Shown piece by piece: positions 46,505 through 58,386 of a stretch of 64,000 nucleotides of DNA. Under the pieces are notes generated by a model. The model saw only the letters and a list, made by a program, of their open reading frames with translations. It did no database searches and was not told the DNA's origin. The translations under genes were made by a program, and so were the position numbers. Source of the DNA: Balanoglossus misakiensis (taxonomy: Eukaryota; Hemichordata); the NCBI GenBank assembly GCA_040954595.2, contig CM082581.2, positions 4,960,001 through 5,024,000 of the forward strand. The letters are read 5' to 3'. Position 1 is the stretch's first letter. Each line of letters starts with the position of its first letter.

Positions 46505-49500
46505 TCACACAGTCTCGCCTCCTGTCTTCTTTGGGGGCTTGGAGTTGACGAAAAGCGTTCGATCCATTTTGTCAATGGGTGGGTCGCATGGTATCTTCGT
46601 CTCGGAAAAGACTGAGCCAGAAGTACGCTCAAACTCTATTATTTCACCTGGAAAAAACAAGCAAAGTGGGCATGTATGCGTTAACTAGTATTCGACTGAA
46701 AATGTATTTAGTTATACCAGGGAAGTGGACTATACTCCCGTCATTTTAATAACTGGACCGCCTTGGATTGTAACACGAGCATTCTAAACGAGACGAAAAG
46801 CGTTTGGCCACCCCTCCCCAAAACGAATTTTTGAAAGTGCGGAAAGGCGACGTAGACGCATCCGAAATACATTGCATAACCACGAATGCTTGAAAGTGCG
46901 GAAATTTGACGCAAGGCATCCAAAATATAACCACCTGTTGCACACATTCTGTGCGATGTAACAATGAAACGTTCTGTCTTGTTTTTTTCAATCAAATCAT
47001 AAAATGTTTGACAGGTTTCAATATTTATTACTAGCGGCTGTATTGACTCCAGTGTTTGCCCATTCATGCCGCGGGAATATAATCACTTGAAACAATTTTT
47101 TTGGCGCGGGAAAATGTCAAGGTCCCGAAGTGGAACCTCACACAAGAAGAATACATTGTCCCTGTCCAACTTTTGCAGAGCCAGAAATCGCCAGTGGAGA
47201 TTCTGGACTATGTCCAACTCAGCAAGGTCGTAACTACTTGCACAAAAGCAAATGTGGCTTTGTCGACGACGAGTTGTGTTTTCCCAGGCGATGGACCTTG
47301 TACCCTGAAAAAAAGCTATGTGCACCATGTAAATATAGTCTGCTCGCGCCACTGAAGTAGTACGGCTGCCTTTAGTGACAGTGCATTATAGTCAAACGAC
47401 GTTTATCAGGCCATGCATGAAGTCTGTTGATAGGGTGCAGTGAATGTCCTCAAACCGCATGATTAACTGGATAGCGCGCACTGAGATGTACAGAGCGAAT
47501 AATTTGACATAATTTTTGTGTATAAGAAAATAAAACATTGAACAGCATAATTTTGCACTTCTATTGCAAACTCATCTTGGTATAACGATGGAAGCAGTAA
47601 ATCACCAAATAACATATGATGTTAATGACTGTAAGCTCATTATCTCGATATATTTTGCTGTTAATTACAGATTTCTCTTCCCACACCCACATGCAATACA
47701 TACCTTTGATGAACGTAAACTCTTGACCCTGAAGTGTTTTCACTTTAATTGTATGTTCCGGATCCACGTCGTCCACCTTAATGCTTATTAATTTCTCCTC
47801 GAAAGCGAAATCGAAAACGGATCCAAGATATTTCAAGCCCTTAAAATTGACCGACTTGACGTCCGGCGGCAGTACGGGGTCAAAGGTCAGTTCGTCGACG
47901 CGAAGTCGGAATCCACCATAGCCAAATATGACTGCTTGTAAAAATCCTCCCATGCCAGTGATAAAGTTGACTGCGCCTATGCCTTTCTGGGCTTCCGTCC
48001 AAATCTGAAAAAGAAACCCAGAAATAAAACACTTTTATTGTTTGTTTATTCGTTGAATACATGTACCTGGCATATCCAACGAACGTAAACGAAAGAAACC
48101 GAGCCTCTCGACGGTATCAACAGTCATGTTTTAGGGCGGTGATAAAGGGCGACCCCAAGTGGTCACACCAATAACAGCATTTGTTCACAGTGGAAAAACA
48201 AACCGAAGCCATGAACACGGTTGTTCCCAGGGTCCCAACGACGTACTGCAGTTAACTTCGAACGGAAAGCGTTAACCAGTAGTGTATACACGATATATGA
48301 GTTAGCTTCGCCTTAATCCGTGATAACGAAAATCTTATAATAAAAAGGCTGAAGACGATTTACTACGTGGTATATAGCATTATTGAAAGTTCGGAAAATC
48401 TCGCGAGATGTGAGTGTTGAAGTCTACTGACCTTGAACGGTTCTCGTACATAGGGCCGGAAGCTCCGTTTGAATAAATCAGCAGCCTTGTCGTACTGCCC
48501 CAGTTCCAAGTGACCAATGGCAAACATTCCCCACGTCATCGCTGGCCCCCTGCTATCCGTCACCTCTTCGTACACATTCAGGTCATTCCTCCGCACTTCC
48601 CGTTCTATATCCCACATCAATGGGAAACCGGCTAAGATGACGTCAGCTTGTTTAATCCGAGTACCTACATGTATGTCGTTTAGATAAAAAAATACATGTA
48701 GCGTCGTTTATGCAAAATTATCGATTTCATAGAATCTTGTGTTTTGAATGAACAGTATGAACATTATTTCTGTTTAATAAACCACCACAGTTCACCGATG
48801 TCCAGTATTACAGTAACGTAAGCGATTTCTACTTTAAATGGGGCCAATCACAGCCTCAGGCCAACTAAATCTGACCGTTAGTGAGGCAAAATCCCAGAGC
48901 CGATGAGATATACGAAGGAAGGAAGGAAGTGAAACGTCAGCGAATCTTCTTCGTCTGATCAATCAACTCGGCTTTGCTAGATCGGCCCATGAAGGAGGGC
49001 CCGAGGAAACATGCTTGGTGCGTGAAGATGACGAATCTAAACTCTACACGTCTGTCTACTCACCGACGACGTAATGCTCATGCTCTGGATGATAACTTTG
49101 CTTGTAATCCATCACCTGTACCAGCCCCATCGCCTTCTTCATCCAATCTTCTGGTGGAGGCGAGGCGCCCGCTACGCACTGAAGATACTTGGCGTAAGAT
49201 ATTGTCTGGCACGCGCCGATGTTGGTGTACAGAGAGTTCGATACATTTTTGGCATATTCGTCGGGGCACATCACACCTAGAACGGTAAATTTATAGAATG
49301 TGTCAGACAATTGCCACAAGTATTAAATTAGATGCAACGGATTTCGAAGTTGTAACCACACCCTTGTTGTTTAATAGTTTTATATAACACAAACGTTGCA
49401 AACCTTTAATATCCCAGGCATCGATGTCGGCTCTGTGGGTGACTCTGCTCTGCCAAAAATCCGCCATGTCGTAGACAAACTCGCGCCCCCACTCGTTCAA

Positions 49501-52500
49501 CCACGCCATGTCTCTAGTTGCCGAGAAATATTGGCGGGCAGCAAAGGCTATATCGCTGGTTATGTGGACCTGGTTCTCCCGGCATTCTTTGCATATTCTG
49601 GCCGGTGTCGCTTCGGCCCCTGTGAACGCCGACTCCCACGGAAATCTGGTGCCGGAATGGCCGTTGTCCTTAGCTCGTTTGCGCGCCAATTCTCTGCCGT
49701 GCCATCGATACGATAGAATGTCCTTGGCATGGTCGGGATAGAACATCAGTATCGGTGGGTACATCCACGTCTCGGTGTCCCAGAAGCTGTGCCCCTGATA
49801 ATCCGTGGCATTGGCGCCGTACGCCAGGCTGCCGGGACTAAGGCCGAAGAATTGGTTCTTTGGCTGGTTTGTCGGATACAGGCTCGGCAGAGAACTTAGA
49901 ATGTAATACATAGAGCCGTGAATGTATTTGCCTAGTGTGAGATCGTCGACGTCTATCCCGCCATCTTTCCACCGCCTTGCCCACATGTGCATGTGCTTCT
50001 CGAACAGCGCCTTCTGTCCGTTGACTGGGTGGTTTTCGTCGGGTTCAGTTTTCAGCACTGTCATGGCGTCGTCGAAATCTTTTTTGGCGACACTCTCCAG
50101 CTGATCAATCGAGGTGATGTATGTCCATATTTGGCTGTGCGTGGTACCTGTGTTCACTGCCACCTTGTTTGGAAGGTCGGAGTAGAACACAGAGACGGGC
50201 GTTCTCGCGCTAAACGTGCCCGTTTTATCGTCATATAGCTCTGGCTGGTTAATCTTTCCACTCAGTTTCCTAAAAAAATAAAGTATGACATAAAGACCTT
50301 AGTAATTTTTTTAAAAGTGTATCAGAAATTAAGGAAGATGGTTTGGCCTTTCAAAATGTCAGATACCAAATATGCCAAACTACTTTCGGCTGGTAAATAC
50401 CGTTGAAGCGTTAGTATACGTAAGCAGAGACTTTGGAAGAATACGATAACGGAATCCATAGCAAGGGCTTTACTTCCGATCCATGATGCTACACAAAAAC
50501 GAAGCTCTGGAAAATTTCACTATAGGACATGTAAAAATTCATAAGCAAACACATTAGTCAATCACCAATCGATTCATAAAGTGTCTCCAGAACCGCACAC
50601 TGGTACATTGTACTGTTATTGCCATCACCAGACGCCCTTTCCGGTTGGCTCGGTCACTCTTTGTCTGTGGCTCAGTTGAAATTTCGATAACGTATACTTT
50701 GCAGTTGCCGTAAAAGAGGCCCGTTTGTATAAACGACGATGGGTCCATTCGCAACGAAAGCGTAGTCTCGGTTACCCAGACCCCCCTGCTTCTTCCGTTG
50801 GGCACTCCAGAAAGAGGGTCTGGGGAAACCCCATAGACAAATCTCCGGGCAAAGATGGCCGACCTGAGACAAATGCGAAAGGATAGACATTTCGAGGAAA
50901 GGCCAGAACACGGAACTCACCATGCTTTTCCATCGGGATGGTTGTACACCTCAGGTTCTAGAAAATGAATATCTTGACTGGTCAACCCTCCATTGTTCTC
51001 CAGCCTCATGGTAATGGTTTGGTTCAGCTTCGGACCGATTCTCATGAATTCGAGCTGAGTGACCAGCAGTCGATTGAAGTACTGGTGGGCGTATATGCTG
51101 ACGATGACTACGAATTTGTCGTGGTTTATGATTTCCCTCCAAACCCCTGATTAAATATACGAAAATTGCAGCATATTGCTGTTGAGTGCATATTATATAG
51201 ATGTGTGTTTTCTCTCATTCAAACTGACGTCACAGTAAAGCCATAAGCATACCTCTTATAAAACCATCCGTAGCATGTGGAAATTCAAGACAATAGAAAC
51301 GATAGAACTGGGGGGTTTAGTATTAAAGTACATTATTTGTAAAATAATATAGTTTCATGACACATCCCATGTGACAAAATTCAGTCAACCGGTGTTAAGA
51401 ATGTTGGACGACGAAAACAGCGGATTACCTTGCTCAGTGTTCAATATAAATCGTCTTGAGATGTCTTGTTCGATTTCTCGGTCAAAAAATACACGAATGG
51501 CATTTTTAGACGGGATCGCAGCGCGATGACTGAAACCTGCATAACAAGATGAGTGAAAACTTAATACACTGGAACGTACACGAAGCGAAATTATTTCTGT
51601 CAGCGGTGCCATTATATTCGCATTATCACTATCAACATGTTGTTGTAAACGGGATGTAGTTATACCAACCAAAGGTTTTCTGTTTTGTGTCTTGTATATT
51701 ACTCAGTAAAATGTCGTACCTTCCAAACCATTGTATATACCATTGACGTAAGTGGTGTTGCTGTAGATTACAGTAGCAACGTGTCCATTTCCCACCGATG
51801 CCATTGTTCTTGTGTCGATTTCACCACTGGCCAGTAACGGTAGTCTAAAAAATTGCATTTTACAAATAAAACGCTTTAATTGCATGAACTCTGGGAAAAC
51901 TAATAGCAACAGAATGACACGACAAAATGTGTTAAGTGAAAATGCGATATCATCAGAGTCTGTTCCTTTCTAAATCTACCAAACTGACATGCACAGAAAC
52001 TTACACACTATTAATATGTATGATATGAACCATTCTTGCAACATCAAAGCGTCATCCGAGTCTGACTATAGACGCCATATATAGTCACAATATTATGAAA
52101 GGAAACCCCAGTATTGTTTTTCCCACGTTTCACTCAATGTCCGCGACCAATCCAAAGTCTACAGCCGACAATATGACTATGAGTACAATGTACACTTCAC
52201 TGCAACACAGACCGCTTCGTTTACCAAACTGTTACTGCAACTGTCAGAACACGCTTAGTCAGATCACACAAACACTGGATCAACTTGAAGGATAATCAAA
52301 GACGCCTCAACTTACTCAAGAGACTCAAAGGTCGTTGACTTCTCACTGACGTCTTTTATTTCTCGTCTTGTCCTCTTCACAAGATCACGCAAAGACAAAA
52401 AGTCGCTCAATTTTGAATTCACTGATGATGTGTTTTGCATGTTTAGATAGGCGGTGATCACAAAAAACAACGTGATGCACACAGCGACCACGAAGATCCC

Positions 52501-52518
52501 AAACTTTCTTATTTTCAT
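46505..52518 (-). CDS. PGGHG: GH65 PGGHG-like glucosidase copy B: N-terminal signal anchor, catalytic residues intact
   Basis: Nine exons encode 805 residues: 52518-52316, 51844-51720, 51536-51429, 51146-50921, 50269-49404, 49276-49064, 48664-48432, 48004-47704 and 46647-46505. Intron phases equal those of copy A. The N-terminus has basic residues (MKIRK) followed by about 19 hydrophobic residues, a type II signal anchor that would place the enzyme domain in the lumen or outside. The barrel has FWDTETWMFP (Asp385), CPDEY (Glu516) and IWTE (Glu662), so all three catalytic carboxylates of the family are present. The last exon starts with the block seen in A and C (GE/Q...Cys) but stops at GGETV without a hydrophobic tail. 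Expected activity is hydrolysis of the glucose from Glc-Gal-hydroxylysine or a similar alpha-linked glucoside. A 3' splice site (TTTTGCAG) ends at 52524, six bases before the ATG, so a 5' UTR intron is likely. Confidence 0.93.
46648..47703 (-). other. Intron 8 of GH65 copy B, with an E2F-like site
   Basis: A 1,056 bp phase-1 intron, the largest of this gene. Near 47098-47114 it holds TTTGGCGCGGGAAAA, close to the palindromic E2F consensus, followed at once on the plus strand by an ATG. Three overlapping open frames run on from there for up to 84 codons without a recognisable domain. A plus-strand gene is not supported. Confidence 0.6.
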
Positions 52519-55291
52519 TTTTCCTGCAAAAGAAATAAAAGCGGAAATGACACAATTCGTACTAAAACCCGAAAGCGCGCTGGACGCTTTATTTGTAGTG
52601 TCAACCAAATCACTTACATTAAGTTTGGAACTTGGTATACTATAGTGGTTACGAGTATAACGTGTGCAACATAGCCAATGCATTTCGAAGGCACGCTGCG
52701 AAAAATGATGCCAATAATATCACTTCTCAATTATCTTCACTTTGCAACGTTTTCCTGTTGAAACTTTAGAATGATTGATGTTGAGGATGTAGCTTCGGAC
52801 GTTGCTCGATGACCCCGTTTTGAACCAAACCACGTGACGCTGAACCACGTCGGGTGATGCTATCCATTTTAATACCGTAGAATTACCAATACATTTCTGT
52901 CTCACTATGGAAAGTGTGTCTAAGAATGTTTTGAGGTGATGACATAGTCACCCACGAGGCGTCCAAGACGTCAGATTTTAGAGACTCGCACTTCTCTGTG
53001 GATATTTAGCTATGACGATCACTTGCTGCTTTTTTGCAATTTTGCTCAACTGTATGGCCGCACATATAGACCACAGTAACCTAGAGCTCTATATCTCGTC
53101 AACAGATATTTTCCAATAAATATATAATGTGGAAGAAAGATAAACACTGGACTTCTGCGTGTAGCTCAGTCAGCAGAATGGTGACGTGGGTGCGGGTCCT
53201 ATATAGGTCACTCTTTTCTCGTAAAACCAAATCTCATCACAGACAGAATTAGGTTACTAAAACTTAAACATAAAACGAGAGTCGGGATAGAAATACACGG
53301 ATTCGGATGATTTTCGTTAAAATGCAGATAAATTTCGGACGGAACAGTTAATGACTGTAATATCTTCTGTATGCCGTAGAGGTAACATTCACTCCAACAT
53401 CATTTGGCAGGCAAGCGTTATAATATTATCAGATAAATACTGATGTAGGCCTAAATGAAAACAGCTCTAAGTTATGTACCCGTATAGGCGTGTACCAAAT
53501 GCCTATAATTTCTTGGTGTTTACCACGCACAACCGTGACAGCACGAATAAAACTGAATGATTGGCTGTCTTCCACAATTCAAATCTGGAGAACCTCAAAT
53601 GACCTCTTGAACGGAGTGTTCAGACATAGGCATTGTTTGCAAATAAGGTCAATTCGTGACCCGTGGTGTGGACTTTATGATAACCACTGGCTGGCGGGAC
53701 AAACAGCTTTGTCTGTTTTCAAGAGTTGCTGTTGGAATGGAAGAGACTTGTCAGGAAACATCCAGTGAGCCACGTCCGCTCTGATTATGTCTCAAATCAT
53801 GTAGTCACCGCCGTGGCCACTATAGGATCTTCTTTGATATCGCTCAATAGATTTCGACTTCCTTTGAAATCGTCCATTCGATATTTCTAGGCTTCTATTT
53901 CGCGGTCAGTGGGCTAAGGACGCACCGAAATCCTACTCTTTCTTTCTTTTGTTAAGGTTATATGCCTTGTAGCCTTCAATTCTCAGAGGTATTTCTATAG
54001 CAACCGTTTCGCGTAAAACTATCACAGCCCCCAAAAATATCGTCAACATAAGGGGGCTTTACTGATTTCTATGCACGATTGCCCGCTCGGGACACAGTGA
54101 ATGGTTACCTACCTCCAGGTATAGGTACACACCCACAGGAGCGAAGAATTCCGACTGCAAGGCCAGCCATTGGTCCCTCGAGCGATCACCCAGCACTGCA
54201 CTGTGTCTTCACAAAATTGTGGACATGGTATATACACGAACTCGGACAACTATCCCTATTCACAGACGAAAGACCTGGTTGTTATGCCATATCGACGTAC
54301 AATGACCTGGCGAGCATATATACATGTATGTAAACACTCGACTGCTGACGACCTTGCCTGTCGCTAGAGGGCGCAAAACACGACGTCCTACCCAAGTCGG
54401 TGGTATAAATTAGGCATCAACATGGCATTTTTAACTTAAAAGACCTGTTAGGTGAAAATTATTGTATAATGGAATTTAAAAAATTCAGATAAAGAAATTG
54501 ATGTGCCTAAGTCCGAAATGTTTTAATATATGTTTCTCATTGACCGAGACAATGGAAAGTAAATGCTAAAAAGAAAGTAAATCAAGTAAACAACCAGCTT
54601 TATGTATCAGAAAAAGCAAGTAGGCAAGTTTGATTAACCTCTTTCTCAAAACTGTACAATGAAGAAAGTAAAACCTCAAAGCAGCACATGGACGGAGGAA
54701 TTCAATTTGAATGAAGGTTTTAAAATGTTCTTTCCACTAAATTTCAACTTCACAGACGACACAGCAATGCAAAGTGTTCAATACAACATATTAACTCTAT
54801 CATAGATACAAATATAAGAATAAGAAACATGATTAATACAGCTATGCACTTTCTGTCACCTTTGCATAAATGGTAGCGTTCTATACAAATTCTGTTTCTT
54901 ATTTGATTTTTATCGTGCCGTTTATAACAGCAAAAGTTGCAACCATAATAATAAAATTCCAAAAACAGTGAATTAAAAAAACATTTCGCATGTGGTGTTA
55001 AATAAAATACTTACAACAGTTTTGAAATGTTCATTATGATACATGTACTTATTTCGATAAAGAAATACCGTTTAAAGAATCTATGTAGCAATTAACCTAC
55101 GATGTCCAAAGAGCTGCCACCGTTGCATTATTCTCCAGACCTGATTTTACTTTCAAAATAAGTTTGGTTTATATATCTATGATTACCGGTGGACATACAC
55201 ATCATTGCCGTTGTGGCTTTACGTTTAAAGGTAAACAAGTAAATTGTTTTGTATTTACACAAATGCACACAATTCTTCATTGATATTGATA
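52519..55291. other. Intergenic stretch between copy B and the GTPase gene
   Basis: It should hold a 5' UTR exon and the promoter of copy B and the 3' UTR of the GTPase gene. A tRNA-like A-box segment lies near 53157-53210. No protein-coding gene is supported; open frames stay below 95 codons. Confidence 0.45.
53157..53210 (+). repeat. Degenerate tRNA-like segment, possible SINE head or tRNA relic
   Basis: The plus strand reads GTGTAGCTCAGTCAGCAG, which fits the polymerase III A-box (TRGCnnAGTnGG). About 25 bases later comes GCGGGTCCTATA, a possible decayed B-box. The sequence does not fold into a full cloverleaf by eye and lacks the GGTTCRA loop, so it is not a functional tRNA gene. Confidence 0.25.
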
Positions 55292-57849
55292 TTATTTTTT
55301 TTCTGAGGCATCGTTACTCTTGTACATTTTTGACGCTGTTAAAATTGCTTTAAGTATCGTGCTACGTACATACGCTTCTTTCGGTGCATCCTTGGACTTT
55401 TTCCTAAACCCACTTGAAACATCGTTGGCGATGGCAAACATCCTTTGTTTATCGATACCAAATTCATTAACAAGCATTTTCGTAAGACCGTCAACCTTCT
55501 TCTCTGCATCACCGGTTGTTAAACCCGCTACCAATTTGTCAAGATGGGTGATGATGACAAACACGGGAATGTTACGTCCTATGGTATAGATAAAATGTAT
55601 AGATCCATACTGACCAAGATCGCCACGTGTATGGTGTGGACCGACACCTACGGTAAAATCCATTTTACGACCGATAACATGTTCATCACTATTCAAAGCA
55701 TTCTGTACTGTTTGATACCATAATCACATATGAACCATGAGTGGAGAATATACATTCATTCTGATTTCGTGCGGAAAAGAAAACTGAAATGCAGTCCCAT
55801 ACCTTGCTGTTTAGCCGCTTTTAATGCTATCACGTTGAGCACATCGAGTTTTACATTTCCGTCCTGGATGCAAATCACGGCATGAATTTTAAGACGGTCA
55901 CGGGCTGTCCGTGATGTTTGTGTCCCGATTCCTTTTCCTGGTTCCTGCTTTCCATCCAGTAGATTTTCCATCAGTTTACTTAGTTCTTCCCGATATTTCG
56001 GATCCATAGTCTGACCAGGTACATCCCATAAACAGAACGAAGACTTTCCGATGTCTAATACATTCCGTGTGTATACTGGAGTACCTGCTGCTGCCCTTGG
56101 GTATGTTTGTGCAATCGCAGTTTCAATTTGGAGAGACTTAAATTTAGAAGAGAAAAGTTGCTTTCAAATATCCACACTTAGTGAGGAATGTTAAAATAAA
56201 CTGTACACAATTGATTGCTGGATACCAGGACCTCCATAGTATTTTTGCATCGAGATTGCTAGGTCGGATGACTATTTTCATCATAAATGAAATAGCTTAT
56301 CAAGCAATCATATTTCTCTATTCGCAAATCTTTTTTTTTTTGGGGGGGGGGCAACAGAGTCAACTAATGTAAAACGGGATGTTCTTTGGTGTAGCTGTGA
56401 AAAGGAAATCGATTGGTCGAAGAATTCACGTCACTTGGTTAAACATGTTTCAGTGAGGAGAAAGCTAAATAAAGTCAAAAGTTTGCGACTTAGGCGCCTT
56501 GAAGACGGTACTATAGTTTCGAGTAATCGCACACCACACTTACCTCGGCAATTGTGTTGATTGTAGCCGACTTTCCATGATTTGGAGCGCCGATCAAAAT
56601 AATGTTCTGTTCACAACAGTATTGTTCTAAATTTCCTACAGAAGACATAAAATCATTTCTTCAGATTCTGATAGAAAGCAAATATGAAAATATTTGTACA
56701 GATAGCATGCGAATAAATGCTTCGTGTGGTGTGTGAAAAGTTGTTATCATTACAATGAAAACGGTTCAAGAGCTTCACAGAGCTACCAATATACTTGTTG
56801 TATTCTGGCTTGTTTCCAAAATGTCTCACATGTTTAATGCCGTGGGTGAATATGTCAGGTTGTTGTTGCTAAAGTTTGCAAATACTTACGTAAATCGGAA
56901 TCTGTTTCCTCTTTCGTGTGAAAAGTAATTTGTTCCTTCGGTCTGACGACCCTCTCCTCCGATTGCAATGGTCGACTTGTGAGCCCCGGGAGTGCGACTG
57001 GTCTATACAGCAGTATATCAGTATTTTCACCAATGCCAAATCTTGTACGTATTCTTTCAGTGAGATCGGTAATATCGTCATCACTTTTGCAAGGCAATAG
57101 TGTCCAGTTTTCTCTAAGTATGGGACGGACTTTGACTCGAAGGCCTACATCAAAGTTCAAAATGGTCCAGATTAACACTTGGTCAATTTATTATGGCCGA
57201 GTCTATTGACACCCGGATGGCAATAGACACTCTGACTTATTTAAATGAGCAGCAATTGTTTGGCAGTCCCGAAAACTCTTCGCCTATATCGGGAAAACAA
57301 TCGACAAATCCTCGTCTTATGAGCCTTGTATCCGAAAAGCAAGAATTTCAATCCATTGTACAGAATGCATTGTTTGAAGACTGTAACAAATGTGTTGACC
57401 TTTAGAGACAAGGGTGACACTGCCAACCTTAAGTTAAACTTGTCATTTTGGAGTACGCCATGCATTTCTGATAATTTGCACGTATTCATACATACATGTA
57501 AGCTTATAGCCAGCTTATGCCCAGTTCTGAGTCAACATAATTAAGGTGAACATTGAAATCTATAGCCTGAGGATACTGGGACCAAACACCTTTGGTGCAA
57601 AGATGAGCATACTTTTGCTGAAGTTAGGTGGGTAACGTTATACGTGTCCACCAATGCACCTTCAAAGGGACAATGTCACTCTCGAGCTTTTTGGTTAATT
57701 GTGTTTGATACGAAAGTCTATGCTGTTTGAATTGAATCATGCGATAGGAATATTGTCATACCGTCATTTTGTGAAGAGCGTCGGTCTGTCTGTTCCATTT
57801 CTGGATCTTCTGTGCGTGTACTTGTTGTTGTTGACGGCGACTCGTTCAT
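55292..57849 (-). CDS. P-loop GTPase with N-terminal ubiquitin-like segment, five exons
   Basis: Exons 57849-57762, 57144-56890, 56635-56544, 56136-55803 and 55707-55292 encode 394 residues; phases 1,1,0,1 all join in frame with GT..AG ends. The ATG lies in a good context (ACACAATGA). Residues 1-29 are Ser/Thr/Glu-rich. Exon 2 (30-114) has the look of a beta-grasp/ubiquitin-like fold (WTLLPC...DLTERIRTRFGI...ILLYRP). The GTPase signatures are the P-loop GAPNHGKS (130-137), G3 DVPG (183-186) and G4 THLD (310-313). Spacing resembles interferon-induced IFI44-type and related immune GTPases, but I cannot assign a family. No membrane segment is visible, so it is probably cytosolic. It lies between two GH65 copies on the same strand and has no evident functional link to them. 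Exon 1 and the N-terminal fold are the least certain parts. Confidence 0.82.
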
Positions 57850-57955
57850 TGTGTGATGGAATCGAAACACGGAAGTCTTTCGTTTTGTTCACTGGGCCTG
57901 GCGTATGTTTTATGGTTGCTTCTCAGTTCTCGCCATATATGAATAGTCATGAGTG

Positions 57956-58050
57956 TGACGTCCTAATAATTTACAGCAACCAGACGCCTATGACGTCGAC
58001 AAAATTATGGGCCAACGCGATCACACCAATCAGAACCCGCCCAATCCAAT
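57956..58050 (-). promoter_or_regulatory. Candidate promoter of the GTPase gene: two CRE half-palindromes, three CCAAT boxes, GC box
   Basis: About 105-200 bases upstream of the GTPase start codon lie TGACGTC at 57956-57962 and 57991-57997, CCAAT at 58026-58030, 58041-58045 and 58046-58050, and a GC box CCCGCCC at 58036-58042. This density is typical of a TATA-less animal promoter. The CCAAT boxes read in the plus direction, which such promoters tolerate. It could also drive a divergent plus-strand transcript. Confidence 0.5.
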
Positions 58051-58222
58051 CATGCTTACGTCTAATAAGTCAAAAAGGGGTCGTGCGATCGCTCACAATG
58101 GCCTCGGGTCATACGAAACATTGACCAAAAGTAAATAAAAACCCAGCAACATGAACGACAAACTAATGGCGGAAAAATGCTGACTCAGCAGTTTTCGTCA
58201 ATTATTAATTAAATTCCTATAT

Positions 58223-58228
58223 TTTATT
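58223..58228 (-). terminator. Polyadenylation signal of GH65 copy C
   Basis: The minus strand reads AATAAA about 142 bases downstream of the copy C stop codon, a usual distance for a poly(A) signal. No cleavage-site evidence is available. Confidence 0.4.
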
Positions 58229-58272
58229 ACAGATTTGTATTATGCTTACAAAGGAGAAACGACAAATCCACA

Positions 58273-58386
58273 ATGGCAGAAAATGACAATACTTTCAATT
58301 TTACTGATCGTACATCCTTAAACTACGCCTTTGGACCAACCCAGAACTCATTTCCTTGGGATTCAATGATCAGAACAGTGACATGA
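58273..58386 (+). CDS. Doubtful 37-codon plus-strand ORF after an acceptor-like site
   Basis: A short frame starts at an ATG in strong context (CACAATGG). It follows a pyrimidine-rich TTTTATTACAG ending at 58231. It lies on the divergent side of the GTPase promoter and its end overlaps the stop region of copy C by 17 bases on the opposite strand. The predicted peptide (MAENDNTFNFTDRTS...) matches nothing I recognise. It may be chance or the first coding part of a divergent transcript. Confidence 0.15.
   Translation: MAENDNTFNFTDRTSLNYAFGPTQNSFPWDSMIRTVT

Noticed and set aside
47101-47355. 84-codon plus-strand frame after the E2F-like site
   Set aside because: It starts at TTG, competes with two other open frames of the same stretch, and carries no recognisable domain.
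57699-58124. 141-codon plus-strand frame upstream of the GTPase
   Set aside because: It overlaps antisense to GTPase exon 1 and the CRE/CCAAT cluster, which explain the interval better.
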